A stretch of 64,000 nt of DNA from Pseudofabraea citricarpa (lineage: Eukaryota > Ascomycota > Leotiomycetes > Helotiales > Dermateaceae): the NCBI GenBank assembly GCA_029641185.1, contig JAPWGK010000001.1, positions 1,066,501 to 1,130,500 on the forward strand. Reading direction: 5' to 3'. Under the pieces are notes generated by a model. That model was not told where the DNA came from. It saw only the letters and a program-made list of their open reading frames with translations, and made no database searches. A program made the translations under genes and the position numbers. This document shows, in pieces, positions 20,629 to 33,838 of the stretch; position 1 is the stretch's first letter; each line of letters starts with the position of its first letter.

Positions 20629-21756
20629 TTATCGATACGAAAGGCCACTAAAGGTCCCTGCAAACCAAACTTGCGACTCAACTGGTGTGACTTCAGAACG
20701 GTGGGTATATGATTCAAATCTCTCAATAGGCCCCGTCCTTCGGCCGTCATCTGTATTCCTCGTCCAAGTAAAAGGCGAACCGAGATTTAACGAACAGCCA
20801 ATTCTTGCAGCTTCAAATGGGCCTTCAGAGACATGCTTTAGAATGCGGTCTTGAATTTCTATTGGTAATTTGTGAAGACGCGTTCGACGCTGTGAAGGAA
20901 CAGCCACCGAAATCCCCTGAAGAAGTTGCTCTACAGCAGCGGAAGACGGAGCGTCAATTCCATTTAAAAATGTGACTGGCTTGGTGTATAATATGTCGCC
21001 CTTACTATCAATGCGACAGAAAGCAATGTGTCTTACTGATAAGAGCAAATAGATGTGATGTTTATCAGGTATCTCTGGGTCGTCGGTTATAATGTTGTTG
21101 TTCTTCCCTGCTATGTTTTGTCTGGCAGTGGCCATGGCACGCTCCAGGTCTTGGTCCAGTATAATGGTAAGATTGCCCCTATGAAGTATCCGCTCCTCAT
21201 ACGGCTGCCAAAAGGGAAGATCGTGGATCCAAACATAAGGCCTTTTCTCTGGACTAGCATGCAGCCACCTCGAGGCAACTTCCAGTGTTTCGAACTCCAA
21301 CATTACAATACAGAGAATGGCGCGTGCAAGCTGTCTAAAAGTAGTGTCACGATGAGGACTGCGAAGAATATGGCGCCATTGATACCCAAAGTCTGAGAAG
21401 ATGCGTGTGATGAATGGCAGAGTGCGAGGAGATACGGGGCTGGATAACTCCCAGGTGGGTGAGCTGAAAGCTAGTTGGCCAAGTTCAGGTGCCGATGGTG
21501 GTTCAAAGACCGTAAATTCCTCGAGCGTAACGGGGTTTTCTCCCCGGAAATGGCTAAGAGGGAGTTGGAGATTCTGTGAACCGTTTGCGAATAGTAACAA
21601 ATCACGGTCCAGGTCGAAGACGTATACTATTACGAGAGCTTGGCGTCTGTCGCCGAAGGGATTGACGACGTCGTCTTGTAAAGTCCATCTTGCCCTCAAG
21701 CCTTGGGATAAAGCATTAAAAGTAGCCGCTGGTTTATTAGTGGATGAGGCAGCCAA
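20629..21756 (-). CDS. Hypothetical fungal protein with F-box-like motif
   Basis: A single uninterrupted frame of 375 residues with no splice signals needed. Most of the protein is a mixed alpha/beta region without a recognised family (RRQALVIVYVFDLDRDLLLF near 37-56, PYVWIHDLPFWQPYEERIL near 173-191). Near the C-terminus, RLHKLPIEIQDRILKHV (about 294-309) matches the start of an F-box-like helix pair (LP-x-E-I-x-x-x-I-L). An F-box so close to the C-terminus is atypical, so ubiquitin-ligase adaptor function is only a possibility. The ATG at 21756 is the first of the frame. Confidence 0.7.
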   Translation of the reverse strand: MAASSTNKPAATFNALSQGLRARWTLQDDVVNPFGDRRQALVIVYVFDLDRDLLLFANGSQNLQLPLSHFRGENPVTLEEFTVFEPPSAPELGQLAFSSPTWELSSPVSPRTLPFITRIFSDFGYQWRHILRSPHRDTTFRQLARAILCIVMLEFETLEVASRWLHASPEKRPYVWIHDLPFWQPYEERILHRGNLTIILDQDLERAMATARQNIAGKNNNIITDDPEIPDKHHIYLLLSVRHIAFCRIDSKGDILYTKPVTFLNGIDAPSSAAVEQLLQGISVAVPSQRRTRLHKLPIEIQDRILKHVSEGPFEAARIGCSLNLGSPFTWTRNTDDGRRTGPIERFESYTHRSEVTPVESQVWFAGTFSGLSYR

Positions 21757-22534
21757 TAGTAGTCTTGTTGAATTCTACCTTGCGATTTGCCTTTCAGAAG
21801 AGTTGAGAAGAGTGGAAATGCGACATCGATATCCATTATATATCTGATGCCTACATACGCAAGCCCTGTATCTGCGTGAGACTCGTGTAGAGATCTGGTG
21901 GCTAGACGGAAAGTTACCTTCCCCTATAATCTGGAAAGTGGACGACATGGCTATTATCGAAGTAGTGTTGGGACTGTCTGGAGGATTGTAGTCTGCCAGA
22001 TCTATTTCAGGGATGAAATGAATGCGCGTCTGCGGCTATTTGGTAAGCCATTTACAGTAGCATTATCTTTTGACTGCAGCAAATTCCAGAAATTTATCAT
22101 GCTAACAAACCTTACAATAATCAGGCATAAAAGCTCCGTAGTGATATGGCCTTGTGAAGTTATTTTCCATGTTGTTCGTCTATTATTCTACGGGTCATTG
22201 ACCGATTATTTAGCGGAAGTCGTTGAACACGTAAATCTTGGTGTATCTGAAAAACTTTGAACTTCGATATACTGGAAGTCATCTTGGTAGTTTACCTACC
22301 TTATGCTAGAGGGGAAATCCTCTTTAATGCCGCTGAGATTTTCTATTGTTCAGTTCGCTGAAGGTTCAAATATGGTTCCGGTGAATCGGTAATCAGTGTG
22401 GGGTAAATATACCCCTCACCTGACATAATACATGAGCAATACAACCAGTCCCAAACATCAGCTATTAATATTCTTTGCACTCTTCTATCAAATTTTCTTG
22501 AAATTGCAATCAATAGAAAACCCAAGTTAGCAAG
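21757..22534. other. Divergent intergenic region
   Basis: About 780 bp between two divergently transcribed genes. It probably holds both promoters. No ORF with a recognisable domain and no repeat was seen. Confidence 0.5.
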
Positions 22535-23515
22535 ATGGCCGAGTAAGTTCTAACATACATGATTGCAACCACAGTATTACTTACCAAGATGTTAGTTTAG
22601 ACAAACTCGCCCAGAAACTCGTCAAAGAAGGCCCCTTTAAGCAAGAGACAACACCAAGATTAATTCGCGGTCTGTTTGGTGGAGAGTATATCTTCAACAC
22701 TACAAAAGGCGTTTACGTATGGGAGCATCCATATTGTACGTGTCACGCCAATCGAGAGATGAATTTATTACAAAAGCTAACCAGGGAGAAGATCCATACT
22801 TCTATATCCCCATCTCGGATTTCACCAAGGGTGTTCTACAAGATGCCAAAGATACGTCAGAGAAAGATTATCAGCTAGCAAAAATCACGACCGGATCTAA
22901 AAGCACTGATCGAGTGATACATTTTCAAAACAGCGAACTCAAAGATCTCGTTCGGATAGAACACTCAACAATTGGTATTCTCTCTCCGTTCATTAACTCA
23001 CAAATAATAACAACTCCGATTTGTTCTAGATTGGTTTGTAGAAGATGAACAGCTCCTGGGACCTCATCCGAAAGACCCATACAAACGAATAGAATGTCTC
23101 CCATCTTCTCGATCTGTTTCTATCAAGGTTTCTGGACAAGAGATCGCACATAGCACTCAGAATATCTTTCTGTACGAAACCATGTTGCGGCCGAGGTATT
23201 ACCTAGCTGCTACGGCAGTGAAGTGGGAGTTCTTAAAGGAGAGCCAGACGACGAGTTACTGTCCTTACAAGGGCATGGCCAAGTAAGCCTTTCTTGTTCA
23301 TTTCCCTTCGGATTTCGACACCAGGGGAAATGGAGAGAAATTGATGCTAACAACATCTAAGCTATTATCATGTCGAAGTTGATGGCAAGAGGACTGAGGA
23401 TGTAGTTTGGTATTACAAATACCCTACCGCTGAGTCTGCTCTTATAGCTGGGAGGCTGTGCTTTTACAATGAGAAAGTGGATGTGTTTTTGGAAGGAGAG
23501 AAGGAAGCACAGTGA
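22535..23515 (+). CDS. DUF427 domain protein (two tandem copies)
   Basis: Five exons: 22535-22542 (an 8-nt first exon), 22575-22735, 22792-22974, 23030-23282 and 23362-23515, all with GT-AG borders and matching phases, giving 252 residues. The first DUF427 unit shows GEYIFNTTKGVYVWEHPY joined by splicing to YPYFYIPISDF, the W-E-H-P-Y-Y-P-x-Y-Y-I-P hallmark. The second shows DPYKRIECLPSSRSVSIKVSGQEIAHST, LRPRYYLAATAVKWEFL, SYCPYKGMANYYHVEV and DVVWYYKYPTAES. Proteins of this family are common in fungi, actinobacteria and other bacteria. The biochemical role is not established, and a small-molecule binding or enzymatic barrel is assumed. No targeting signal is seen. Confidence 0.87.
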
Positions 23516-23900
23516 AATGGGGAGGGCAGGAGCCGTATATAAGTGTAGCATCCTTTGACACAACAAATCTTTCATATGCCATCCCAGTGATTGGTATCTT
23601 GTGTTTTTCTATTCCAGTACTTGTACATCTATTGCAAAGCTTTCGACGTATGAAAGCGCAAGCCATGATGATCTATTTACCCCATGCTTCCAAAGCCTTT
23701 GCGCCTTAATGTTATGGTGCAATTATAGAACAGAGCAGCTCTTGATGTGATTGCTTTTGTGTAAATATAAACAAGGGTATCGGAAACGCCAAACATGCAT
23801 CGAGTCCTTCGTAAAACGAAGGAAAGGATATCCATTTCCTTCCGAGGTCTAGAGTCTGAGACAAAATGAGATGTGTCGTTACTGAGGGGTACGATGCACC
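23516..23900. other. Convergent intergenic region
   Basis: 385 bp between two 3' ends. No feature was seen beyond likely untranslated regions. Confidence 0.55.
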
Positions 23901-26666
23901 CTAATGACCACGAGCAGCACGAGCTCGCTTTGTGGCTCGTGATCTCTTCGTGACACGTGAAGGATTTCCTGGATTTCTTGACTCTTCCCCAGATTTCTGC
24001 TGCGCCTGCTGGCGGGCTTTATGCTGACGCTTAGCAGCTTTAGCTTCTGCTCTTGCTTCTGCTTTAGCAACACCAGCTTTGCCTTTGTATTGCCCACCCC
24101 TTCCCAGAGTAAGATCACCTCGAGGAGGCGGTTGCCCTTGAGGCGGACCATGGCCATGGGTAATAGAATAGTAGTCATTTTGCTGGTTGTTACGTTGCTG
24201 AGATGAACCACCATATTGATTACCATTACCATACTGGGGCGGAGGAGAAAATGTCCTCTCCCGGCCGTATCTTGAAGAATTGTCGGGATAAGGGCGGGTT
24301 TGATATTGTGGCACATTTCCTGAACGGCGGTCTGATATTTCTTCTCTTGGCAAATATCGGTCATCTTCATAGCCACCAAAACGAATTTGACCCTTTGGCT
24401 GAGACACATTGTTGACTTTTGCACGAATAAAGTCTGCCTCAGAGTCATCGCTATCTTCAAGATCGATGGGGTCATTCGCCTTACCCTTAATGCTAAATTC
24501 GTGACGTTTCTTGGCGGGGAACGAGTAATCGATACCAGCTGAAATTGCTCTCTCCTTGCTATTGAAATCGACATACTGCTTCCAATTGGATTTGGACCAA
24601 GTTCGGTTATCTGATAGGACCGGACCTTTGAAAAGTCCACATTCTGGACCATAATGACCAGACCCCCCACAAGAGAAACAATGGATAGGAATTTCGCGAA
24701 CTTTTTTGAGTTGTACAAAATTAGGATTGAAGCTTCTCCATATCATAGGGCAAGCAATCTCAATGTGATTGGTTGAATCACAAAGATCACAAGGCACAGC
24801 CTCGGCTCTAGAAATGAGTAGCTTTTCAGGACATTGTTCAAGAGAATGCCCCAGTCCTCTACATTTGCCGCAACGCTTGTTCATCGGGCAGGAGAGAGTG
24901 TTGTGTCCTCTGGCTTCACACTTGTAGCATGTTAACGCAGGGCAATCTCGTGCTCTGTGTCCGCTTTCAGCACATGCCAGACATAAGTAGACCTGAGGCT
25001 GGCCTAGAGGGACAGGAAAGTATCTTTCCATAAGCATGGACTCTTCAGCATCAGTAGTATGACTTTGCAAGGGATCAGATGATACTGCGCCTGACTCTTG
25101 AACATGAGACACGGATGTCAAGGCATCACTTGAGTCAACCTCCATTGCTGTTTGATGCTCCTCTTTATCAATAATTGCCTGTCTGGAATTTCCAGGAGCA
25201 GTAAACACAGAAGCTTCAACAACCGGAAGAAGGCCATTGCTGGGCGGTGCAATTGCTAGCGTACCCGAAATGCTCAGTTTGCTTGCTACTGATCCGGTAT
25301 TGGCGATGTTTTGAATATTCTCAGGCATACTCGCCACGTTCTCAGAAAAGTCTTTGTCCTTCTGACTGGGTAATTGCTCCTGTGACTTTGCGGAGGCTGG
25401 ACGGCGCGGAAGCAGAGCCAGAGTATCAAGTCCTGTGTTGGTTGGCTGCTCCAAGCCGGCAATGCCATCAGCAATACCTTGCTCCATAGTGGAAGCAATT
25501 TCCAGAACACTGGACCACATAGCCACCAAGTCCGATTGAGCTCTCGATTGCTTCCCTTGCCTTACAACCCCCAACATCTTTTGCAGCAAGGCCTGCACGG
25601 ATGCATCATTTGCAATTGTACGTAGCCGGTCTTTCACTTGCTGTTCAGCCTGAAGACATTTCTCTAGGTATATTGCAAACGCGTCGGAGATCATTGCGGA
25701 TGTGAACTTGACGTTGCGTACCTTATCGAGATTGCTCAACATAAAAAGCGGTGCGAATATATGGACAGATAAATCGTTCGGACTGATGTCTTGGTGGGAA
25801 GTGGTGGAGATTAGCCGCATGTCATAGATTGTACCGAGACTTCGATAAAGTGCTTTAGGTCTCCTAGTTTTACGGAGTTGAAAGCCATTAATGACTCCTG
25901 GCATAATCTTTGTAGCGCTGCTTGTCGGGCGATCGGGTTGTTCTCCTTGGAGATGGTCGATAGCTGCCTGTACTGCTTGTTCAAGATTTGCCTGGGGAGT
26001 TGCACTTAGCTCTCTAGCAGTCGCTTGGATTTTCTTCTTTGATACATGTATGTTTCGAGACGTTATCTCCGTCCGCATCATGCCAACGATTCTTGCATAT
26101 GTCTTCTTCTCCGGGGGAGCAGAGGGGTTCGGCGGCGGTGGTCGAGGCTTGTAGTCTTCGTCTCTCGAGTCGTCGTCAGAGGCTTCTCCATCCACCGGAG
26201 TCAAACCAGGTGTTGGTGTGTGGATGATTTGGGGTGGCAAATTTGCAGGCTGACCTCCTTCTCCCATGAGCACATCGTCAGTGGGCAAAGCCGTAGTAGC
26301 TTGCACCCCTCTACGCACTTCTGATTCACCACTCGTAAGTGAATTGGCCATGGGTCGCGTGTTTCTCTTCTTCGCAAAGGAGGTCCGCAGACCACTTTGT
26401 ACACCTTGGTTCCAAGTGATTGGAGGCGTCGCACTGTTCTCTATCGCGGCAGAGGCTTGTTCGTTCGTCCGCATATCAGGTTCAACAAACGAAGGTTCCT
26501 CGCCAGGTGAATGCGAATCAAGATCCTCACTGGGCTTGATGCGCTTGTTCGAGGTCTCACCCTCGGACGAATCCATAGCCATGCTCTCATCGTAGGTTGC
26601 GTCTTCGTACAAGACCCGCTTTCGGCCAACGCCAGTTGTTCGCGAATCAATGGTATCTTCATCCAT
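23901..26666 (-). CDS. Zinc-knuckle (CCHC) RNA-binding protein, AIR1/AIR2-like
   Basis: A single exon coding 921 residues. The start is taken at the ATG giving MDEDTIDS rather than 24 codons upstream, because the upstream stretch lacks conserved character. A cluster of five CCHC-type knuckles lies at about 560-670: CLACAESGHRARDC, CYKCEARGHNTLSC, CGKCRGLGHSLEQC, CDLCDSTNHIEIAC and CFSCGGSGHYGPEC. This order and spacing match the Air1/Air2 subunits of the nuclear TRAMP complex, which brings RNA to the Trf4/5 poly(A) polymerase and Mtr4 helicase for exosome decay. The C-terminus is Arg/Gly/Gln-rich and basic (RDLTLGRGGQYKGK, ATKRARAARGH). Yeast Air proteins are near 350 residues, so the roughly 550-residue N-terminal extension, with a helical block at about 230-430, is unusual. 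Confidence 0.85.
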   Translation of the reverse strand: MDEDTIDSRTTGVGRKRVLYEDATYDESMAMDSSEGETSNKRIKPSEDLDSHSPGEEPSFVEPDMRTNEQASAAIENSATPPITWNQGVQSGLRTSFAKKRNTRPMANSLTSGESEVRRGVQATTALPTDDVLMGEGGQPANLPPQIIHTPTPGLTPVDGEASDDDSRDEDYKPRPPPPNPSAPPEKKTYARIVGMMRTEITSRNIHVSKKKIQATARELSATPQANLEQAVQAAIDHLQGEQPDRPTSSATKIMPGVINGFQLRKTRRPKALYRSLGTIYDMRLISTTSHQDISPNDLSVHIFAPLFMLSNLDKVRNVKFTSAMISDAFAIYLEKCLQAEQQVKDRLRTIANDASVQALLQKMLGVVRQGKQSRAQSDLVAMWSSVLEIASTMEQGIADGIAGLEQPTNTGLDTLALLPRRPASAKSQEQLPSQKDKDFSENVASMPENIQNIANTGSVASKLSISGTLAIAPPSNGLLPVVEASVFTAPGNSRQAIIDKEEHQTAMEVDSSDALTSVSHVQESGAVSSDPLQSHTTDAEESMLMERYFPVPLGQPQVYLCLACAESGHRARDCPALTCYKCEARGHNTLSCPMNKRCGKCRGLGHSLEQCPEKLLISRAEAVPCDLCDSTNHIEIACPMIWRSFNPNFVQLKKVREIPIHCFSCGGSGHYGPECGLFKGPVLSDNRTWSKSNWKQYVDFNSKERAISAGIDYSFPAKKRHEFSIKGKANDPIDLEDSDDSEADFIRAKVNNVSQPKGQIRFGGYEDDRYLPREEISDRRSGNVPQYQTRPYPDNSSRYGRERTFSPPPQYGNGNQYGGSSQQRNNQQNDYYSITHGHGPPQGQPPPRGDLTLGRGGQYKGKAGVAKAEARAEAKAAKRQHKARQQAQQKSGEESRNPGNPSRVTKRSRATKRARAARGH

Positions 26667-27587
26667 GGCTGCGAAGTATGCTGGTGTCGTGTACGTTGAT
26701 GCGTGTAACTCAATGAATTGGACCACGACGAGCTTCAACCGGCCTAGACGTTAGCGCGTGAGCAGTCTATGTTCTTAATACTCCCGCAAAGGGAGCTGCT
26801 GGCTGAGAATTTCTTGCCCCTCGAACTGTAGCAGAGGGAGCATTTCCGGGGCGCGGGAGAGATGGTGGTGTTGAGGTTGTGGTCTCCTGCGACTGTCAAT
26901 TGACGAGTGTGGGGAGCAACAGGGTAAAAATTATTATTATTCTCGGCGTGTTGGAGCGTCGGAGCGTCGGAGCAGAATACGGTGGCCGGAGGTGCATATC
27001 CCAGCAAACGGCCCCCTGTATGGACAGATGCGCCGAATGTACCAACGGGAACATCCCAAAATATCAAACATTCAACGTCAACGCCAGCTTATTTTCTGTT
27101 TTCTTCTTCTGGCTCTACGGACTTCCTCTTTCCACTTCTCACAGCATTCTATCTTTGCATCTGCGAGCTGTCCGCGTAGCACCCGCATTCCAATTCTCTT
27201 ACATCATCCCTTACCATCTAGCCTTGAAAGCACAGCTGAGCTACCAGGGCCTCTGTTTCGAGCTGAACATCCTGGCTTTGGAAAGCTTTCCGTCCGATCA
27301 GCACCCAGAGATTTCCCCTCAGAAGTACAATTCCCCATCACGCCTGCAGTGGGAACCATTGCTGACCTTTTGTTCCTCCAGCGGCTGTATCGGAGCCTAG
27401 GTGCCTTCTGCGAAACATCACCACCACTCTTTATTCCAAGTACAGCTCAACGCTCCTTTGAGCGTGCCCACCCTTCATCATTTCTTCCTCAAATACCGCC
27501 AAACTGTCTTCTCCAATCCTGCTCCCTAGGACCGTCTCCTACGACACGAGCACTAAACCTCCGCCGTCAGGCAATTCGCTGCGAGCA
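26667..27587. promoter_or_regulatory. Divergent intergenic region between the AIR-like gene and ORM1
   Basis: About 920 bp between two start codons, so it carries both promoters and 5' leaders. GGAGCGTC is directly repeated near 26953-26970. The plus-strand ORFs at 26879-27591 are Ser/Phe/Pro-rich, overlap in two frames and look like a CT-rich leader rather than coding sequence. Confidence 0.5.
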
Positions 27588-28284
27588 ATGAGTGCGGAAA
27601 GGACAGGGCGGAGGCGGCGGTCGAGCAGTTTGCTGTACCAGGAGCCACCAGAGACAATAGAGCATATGAGCGATCAGGCGGCATTGCCGAATCTCAATGC
27701 TAACTGGGTAAATGCAAAAGGTCAGTTGTCTGAATCCAGCAATGACGGCACAGATGCCAAGAACATCAGCATAATGAGTAATCTTTGGGGGCTGGAAATG
27801 TACTGATTGAGATTTGTACAGGTGCCTGGGGTATTCATATCGTTCTTATTGCATGCCTCAAAATTTTGTTCGACATCATTCCGGGAGTGTCGCAGGAAAC
27901 TTCCTGGACGCTGACGAACATATCGTACATGTTCGGTTCTTTTCTTATGTTCCACTGGGTCCGCGGCGTACCGTTTGAGTTTAACTCTGGCGCATACGAC
28001 AATCTGAATATGTGGGAGCAAATTGATAATGGCGCTCAGTACACTCCAGCGAAGAAATTTTTGTTGAGCGTACCAATCGTGCTGTTCCTCCTAAGCACGC
28101 ACTACACCCACTACGGTTTGACATATTTCACCATCAACTTTCTGGCCGTACTTGGAGTTGTGATACCAAAATTACCATATGTGAGTGGGGCATGATTTTT
28201 TACTTCGGAGCAGGCAGCTGACCAGACTTACAGAGCCACCGTACTAGAGTTGGTCTATTTTCTGGAGCACCAGAAGACAGATAG
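27588..28284 (+). CDS. ORM1: ORM1/ORMDL regulator of sphingolipid synthesis
   Basis: Exons 27588-27720, 27822-28180 and 28234-28284 (phases 1 and 0) encode 180 residues. The N-tail carries a basic-Ser cluster (GRRRRSSSLLY, about 7-17), reminiscent of the phosphorylation sites through which Ypk kinases relieve inhibition in yeast. The body is classic ORMDL: NWVNAKGAWGIHIVLI, IPGVSQETSWTLTNISYM, FHWVRGVPFEFNSGAYD, MWEQIDNGAQYTPAKKFL and STHYTHYGLTYFTINFLA, with about four membrane segments. It ends SHRTRVGLFSG, restored by the second splice. In known systems Orm proteins sit in the ER membrane, bind serine palmitoyltransferase and hold sphingolipid synthesis in check. Confidence 0.95.
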
Positions 28285-28841
28285 TAGAGCGGATCAAAAA
28301 TGGTGTTGTAAGATAACAGGCTTACTTCACTGTCCTGAGTTGATGAAAATACGCTCAAAAGGAAATCATACCAGTGCATATTCGGGACAGGAAAAGGAGT
28401 TACAGCGAGTCTTGGCTAGAAGTAATCAACCAGAATGGAACAATGGCCTACTTGCTCTTCAACGAGTCCTGCTGTGATTTACAGGACTGTGTGGCCGCTT
28501 CTGTTTTTGGAGGAGCTAGAACTACGCAAGTTTGGTATTCCGGTCAAGTAAGTTTGGTGCCTAAGTTTGCATCATGAACAACCGGACATGAAACCAGCAG
28601 ATAAAGGAAAGTTAGTCTCTTGGATAAACTCCCACCGTCTCTCGTAGTTGTGTTTCATGCAGCTGTGCACCTTTTGAGTTGCTAAAGCGTTGAGATAGCC
28701 CCGGTGGTTTTCGCCCTCCAGGAAAAAGTATTTATTCCTGAAAATCCTCCCGTACCTGCAAAAGTTTTTCTATCATTTCCACCCCGAATATCTAACAACT
28801 TACCCACATTCGCTTCGATACCACGAACCGCATTTGTAAAA
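28285..28841. other. Intergenic region between ORM1 and the GPI-type protein
   Basis: About 560 bp containing the ORM1 3' region and the promoter and leader of the next gene. Short overlapping plus-strand ORFs here show no family. Confidence 0.5.
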
Positions 28842-31580
<2,739 letters not shown>

Positions 31581-32463
31581 TTATAATCGTTTAATGGTAT
31601 ATCTCAAGCTCTTAGAGGTTGACAGTCCCTGCTCCAATGCAGAAGGTGAAAACTCCAGAACCCGCAGATCTGCTTCTACTGCCCACTTGCTTCCATTGCT
31701 CTGGCCAATGCGATCCCACAACGCCTTCCAGCTCTCAGGACTATGCCGGAAGCTCTTTCGCCCGCTCTTGTCACCAGATCGAGAAGACTCCCCAGGACTT
31801 TCGCTGCCCGACTGCCGTCCCAGAACAAGACTACCCGGTGTCGAGGCGAGTAGCTGGACAATTCTTGTAGCAATCTTTTCTTGGTCTTCGAGATTAAAGA
31901 GGTGAAAAAGGTCGCCAGCATAAATGATACTAATCTGCCCGGCAAGTTCAGTTAGAGGGGAGGCCTCGTCAAAGATATCTGCTTGGATGAAGGTAGTATG
32001 TAGACGATCCTTATCCCTGAAAAGCTCATAACCGATGGGGAAAAAGCCACCCCACAGATCGGAGCCGTACGTGTTGGCAGACGGTGCACCATCAGCAACC
32101 AGCTGGCGGAGCTCTTGTCCAAAGCAGCAGCCCAGATCCAGGAACTTCTCGCCATGCTTTACCCGCTCCAGAACTTCAGGATATACGTCCATGGTCATCA
32201 TAGCCAGATCTAGGAATCGATCTGTTCTGATGCACGGGAATGGCCACTTGAACAAGTCAGCTCATTCAAGCTATCGTGGTATCAAGGCGACTGACTTACC
32301 ACTTTCAGGGCCTTCTCTTTCTTAAAAATGTATTAGTACAGACGAGTAATACATGACAGTGGCATAGACTCACAACTGCTTCAAGGTGGCTTTCAATCTC
32401 GTCATCTGATACTCCACTATATTCGCGCAATAGCCTCTTGCCGAAGGCATTTGGAGCCGACAT
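31581..32463 (-). CDS. SAM-dependent methyltransferase (class I, fungal)
   Basis: Exons 32463-32374, 32320-32300 (21 nt) and 32246-31581, all phase 0, encode 258 residues. The N-terminus (MSAPNAFGKRLLREYSGVSDDEIESHLEAV) and the micro-exon lead into WPFPCIRTDRFLDL, a segment typical of this fungal group. SAM motif I is GEKFLDLGCCFGQELRQLV, a plausible acidic end of strand 2 is YGSDLWGGFF, and later blocks include IQADIFDEASPLTELAG and IIYAGDLFHLF. The substrate cannot be assigned. Relatives occur near secondary-metabolite genes, but no backbone enzyme lies nearby here. It could be a stand-alone methyltransferase of small molecules. Confidence 0.82.
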
Positions 32464-33475
32464 TTTGTGGTTAGGATTGGATTACTCACTGAAATACGAA
32501 TATGGCAGCAGGGTTGTATTGTAACGACTAGGTAACTCAGTGTTCTTATACATATGACGATGGATAAGGCTGCCTATGACTGCCTAATAGGCAGTTACGT
32601 AATCTGGGATGTCTGCGATAAGTCAGGCGTTTGGCAAGTCGCGCGCGCTTGTAGTGATACATACGATGCTATTAAGACGATCGATAACATTATTATCCGT
32701 AATATTCTTCTCCTCACTAAATAGTCTCTTCGAAGAGAAGTAGTTAAGGAATAATAACATATATTTGTAATAAATTTATAGATTTGCTAAGAAGAAAAAA
32801 TAAGATTCCTTAACTATAAATTCGTCTCCCCACAAGGTGCGTCTCTCAACGCCGTTAGGAGGGAACTTTACCTGGATGGATAGACCAAATTAATGTGTTA
32901 GCAACTGCTTAGTTCCCAACATATGTTCTACACTGTTGATTAGAAAAAGAAAAAGAATTAGACTCGCACAAACAGACAAAGAAACAATGTTTTCTGATGA
33001 CAAAGCTTCTTTATACGACGGTACAATTCACAAATAACATACCCATTTATTGTGCGGATAGCAAAGACTTATAGCATGCCTGGGAGTACATTTCCCATAA
33101 CATGGATATGTCTCTTCAACCAGCAGAGAGTGATATAAAGATGGATGAAGAATGGTAGGATTTGTATGGCTCGTTGAGCGTGGGATGAAGAAGGGAGTGT
33201 GGGATGAAGAAGGGTGCGTGGAACAATGCCTTTGTTCTCTCGCTCCCTATCTAAGAGCTTCCTGGCAGTGTATTGTTCTTCCAGGCAAGTCTCTCTTTCT
33301 TCAAGAAGTCTCGAAACGGTCATTGCATATAAAGCCTCCCACACATTCGCCATAGCCATAGGCTACTCAACATTCGTACACAGTCGAACAAAGTCATTAC
33401 TTTCCTTTTCTTTCCCTTCATTCATCTGTTCCGTTCCAACCTACATACATCCATACATGCATACATCACTAAAGA
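32464..33475. other. Divergent intergenic region with AT-rich stretch
   Basis: About 1 kb. A small perfect palindrome, CTGCCTAATAGGCAG, lies at 32580-32594. The 32700-32830 stretch is AT-rich. From about 33400 a CT-rich leader precedes the next ATG, as is common before well-expressed fungal genes. Confidence 0.55.
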
Positions 33476-33838
33476 ATGTGTATCCTCAGCGAAGTCCTAT
33501 ATACCGAGTGCGGACACTTCGGTGCCCGCGAATCGACATTCATTTGCACAAACGGGCGGAGTTTGATGTTGAAGAGCGGCTGCTGGTCCAATCGGCTCCA
33601 GGGAGTTATCAGACGGCCTGGCATTTGCAAGAAATGTCAATATCTCGAAGAACACGAAATCGAGGGCACCAAAATCACCCTCGTGCTTCCCAACGGAGAT
33701 GTAGTCCCCTTTTGCGGGGCAACCCTGGAAAGAGGTAGAGAGCTCCAGACAGACTACCCCCCTACCACTCCTATCGCCAGGTCTAGATCTGGATCTAGAT
33801 CAGGGGCTTCCTCGCCCCAAAAGTCAACTCGGCGGTAA
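33476..33838 (+). CDS. Small Cys-containing basic protein (hypothetical)
   Basis: A 120-residue frame preceded by a CT-rich leader and ending at TAA 33836. Seven Cys and two His residues in the first 85 positions (YTECGHFGARESTFICTNG, GCWSNRL, GICKKCQYLEEHE, PFCGATL) suggest a small metal-binding or structural fold. Short fungal proteins starting with an MCI/MCV segment and an E-C-G-H block are common, but I cannot name a family. The tail is Arg/Ser-rich (ARSRSGSRSGASSP). The stop overlaps a donor-like GTAAGT, so a further exon is conceivable. No nearby acceptor gave a convincing extension. Confidence 0.6.
   Translation: MCILSEVLYTECGHFGARESTFICTNGRSLMLKSGCWSNRLQGVIRRPGICKKCQYLEEHEIEGTKITLVLPNGDVVPFCGATLERGRELQTDYPPTTPIARSRSGSRSGASSPQKSTRR

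Noticed and set aside
26879..27591. Overlapping plus-strand ORFs before ORM1
   Set aside because: Two frames are open at once, composition is CT-derived (Ser/Phe/Pro/Leu), and the region ends at the ORM1 start. It is better explained as a 5' leader.
32580..32830. Possible transposon remnant beside the methyltransferase
   Set aside because: Only a short palindrome and AT-rich DNA are present. Neither strand gives a frame resembling a transposase, and no terminal repeats were found.
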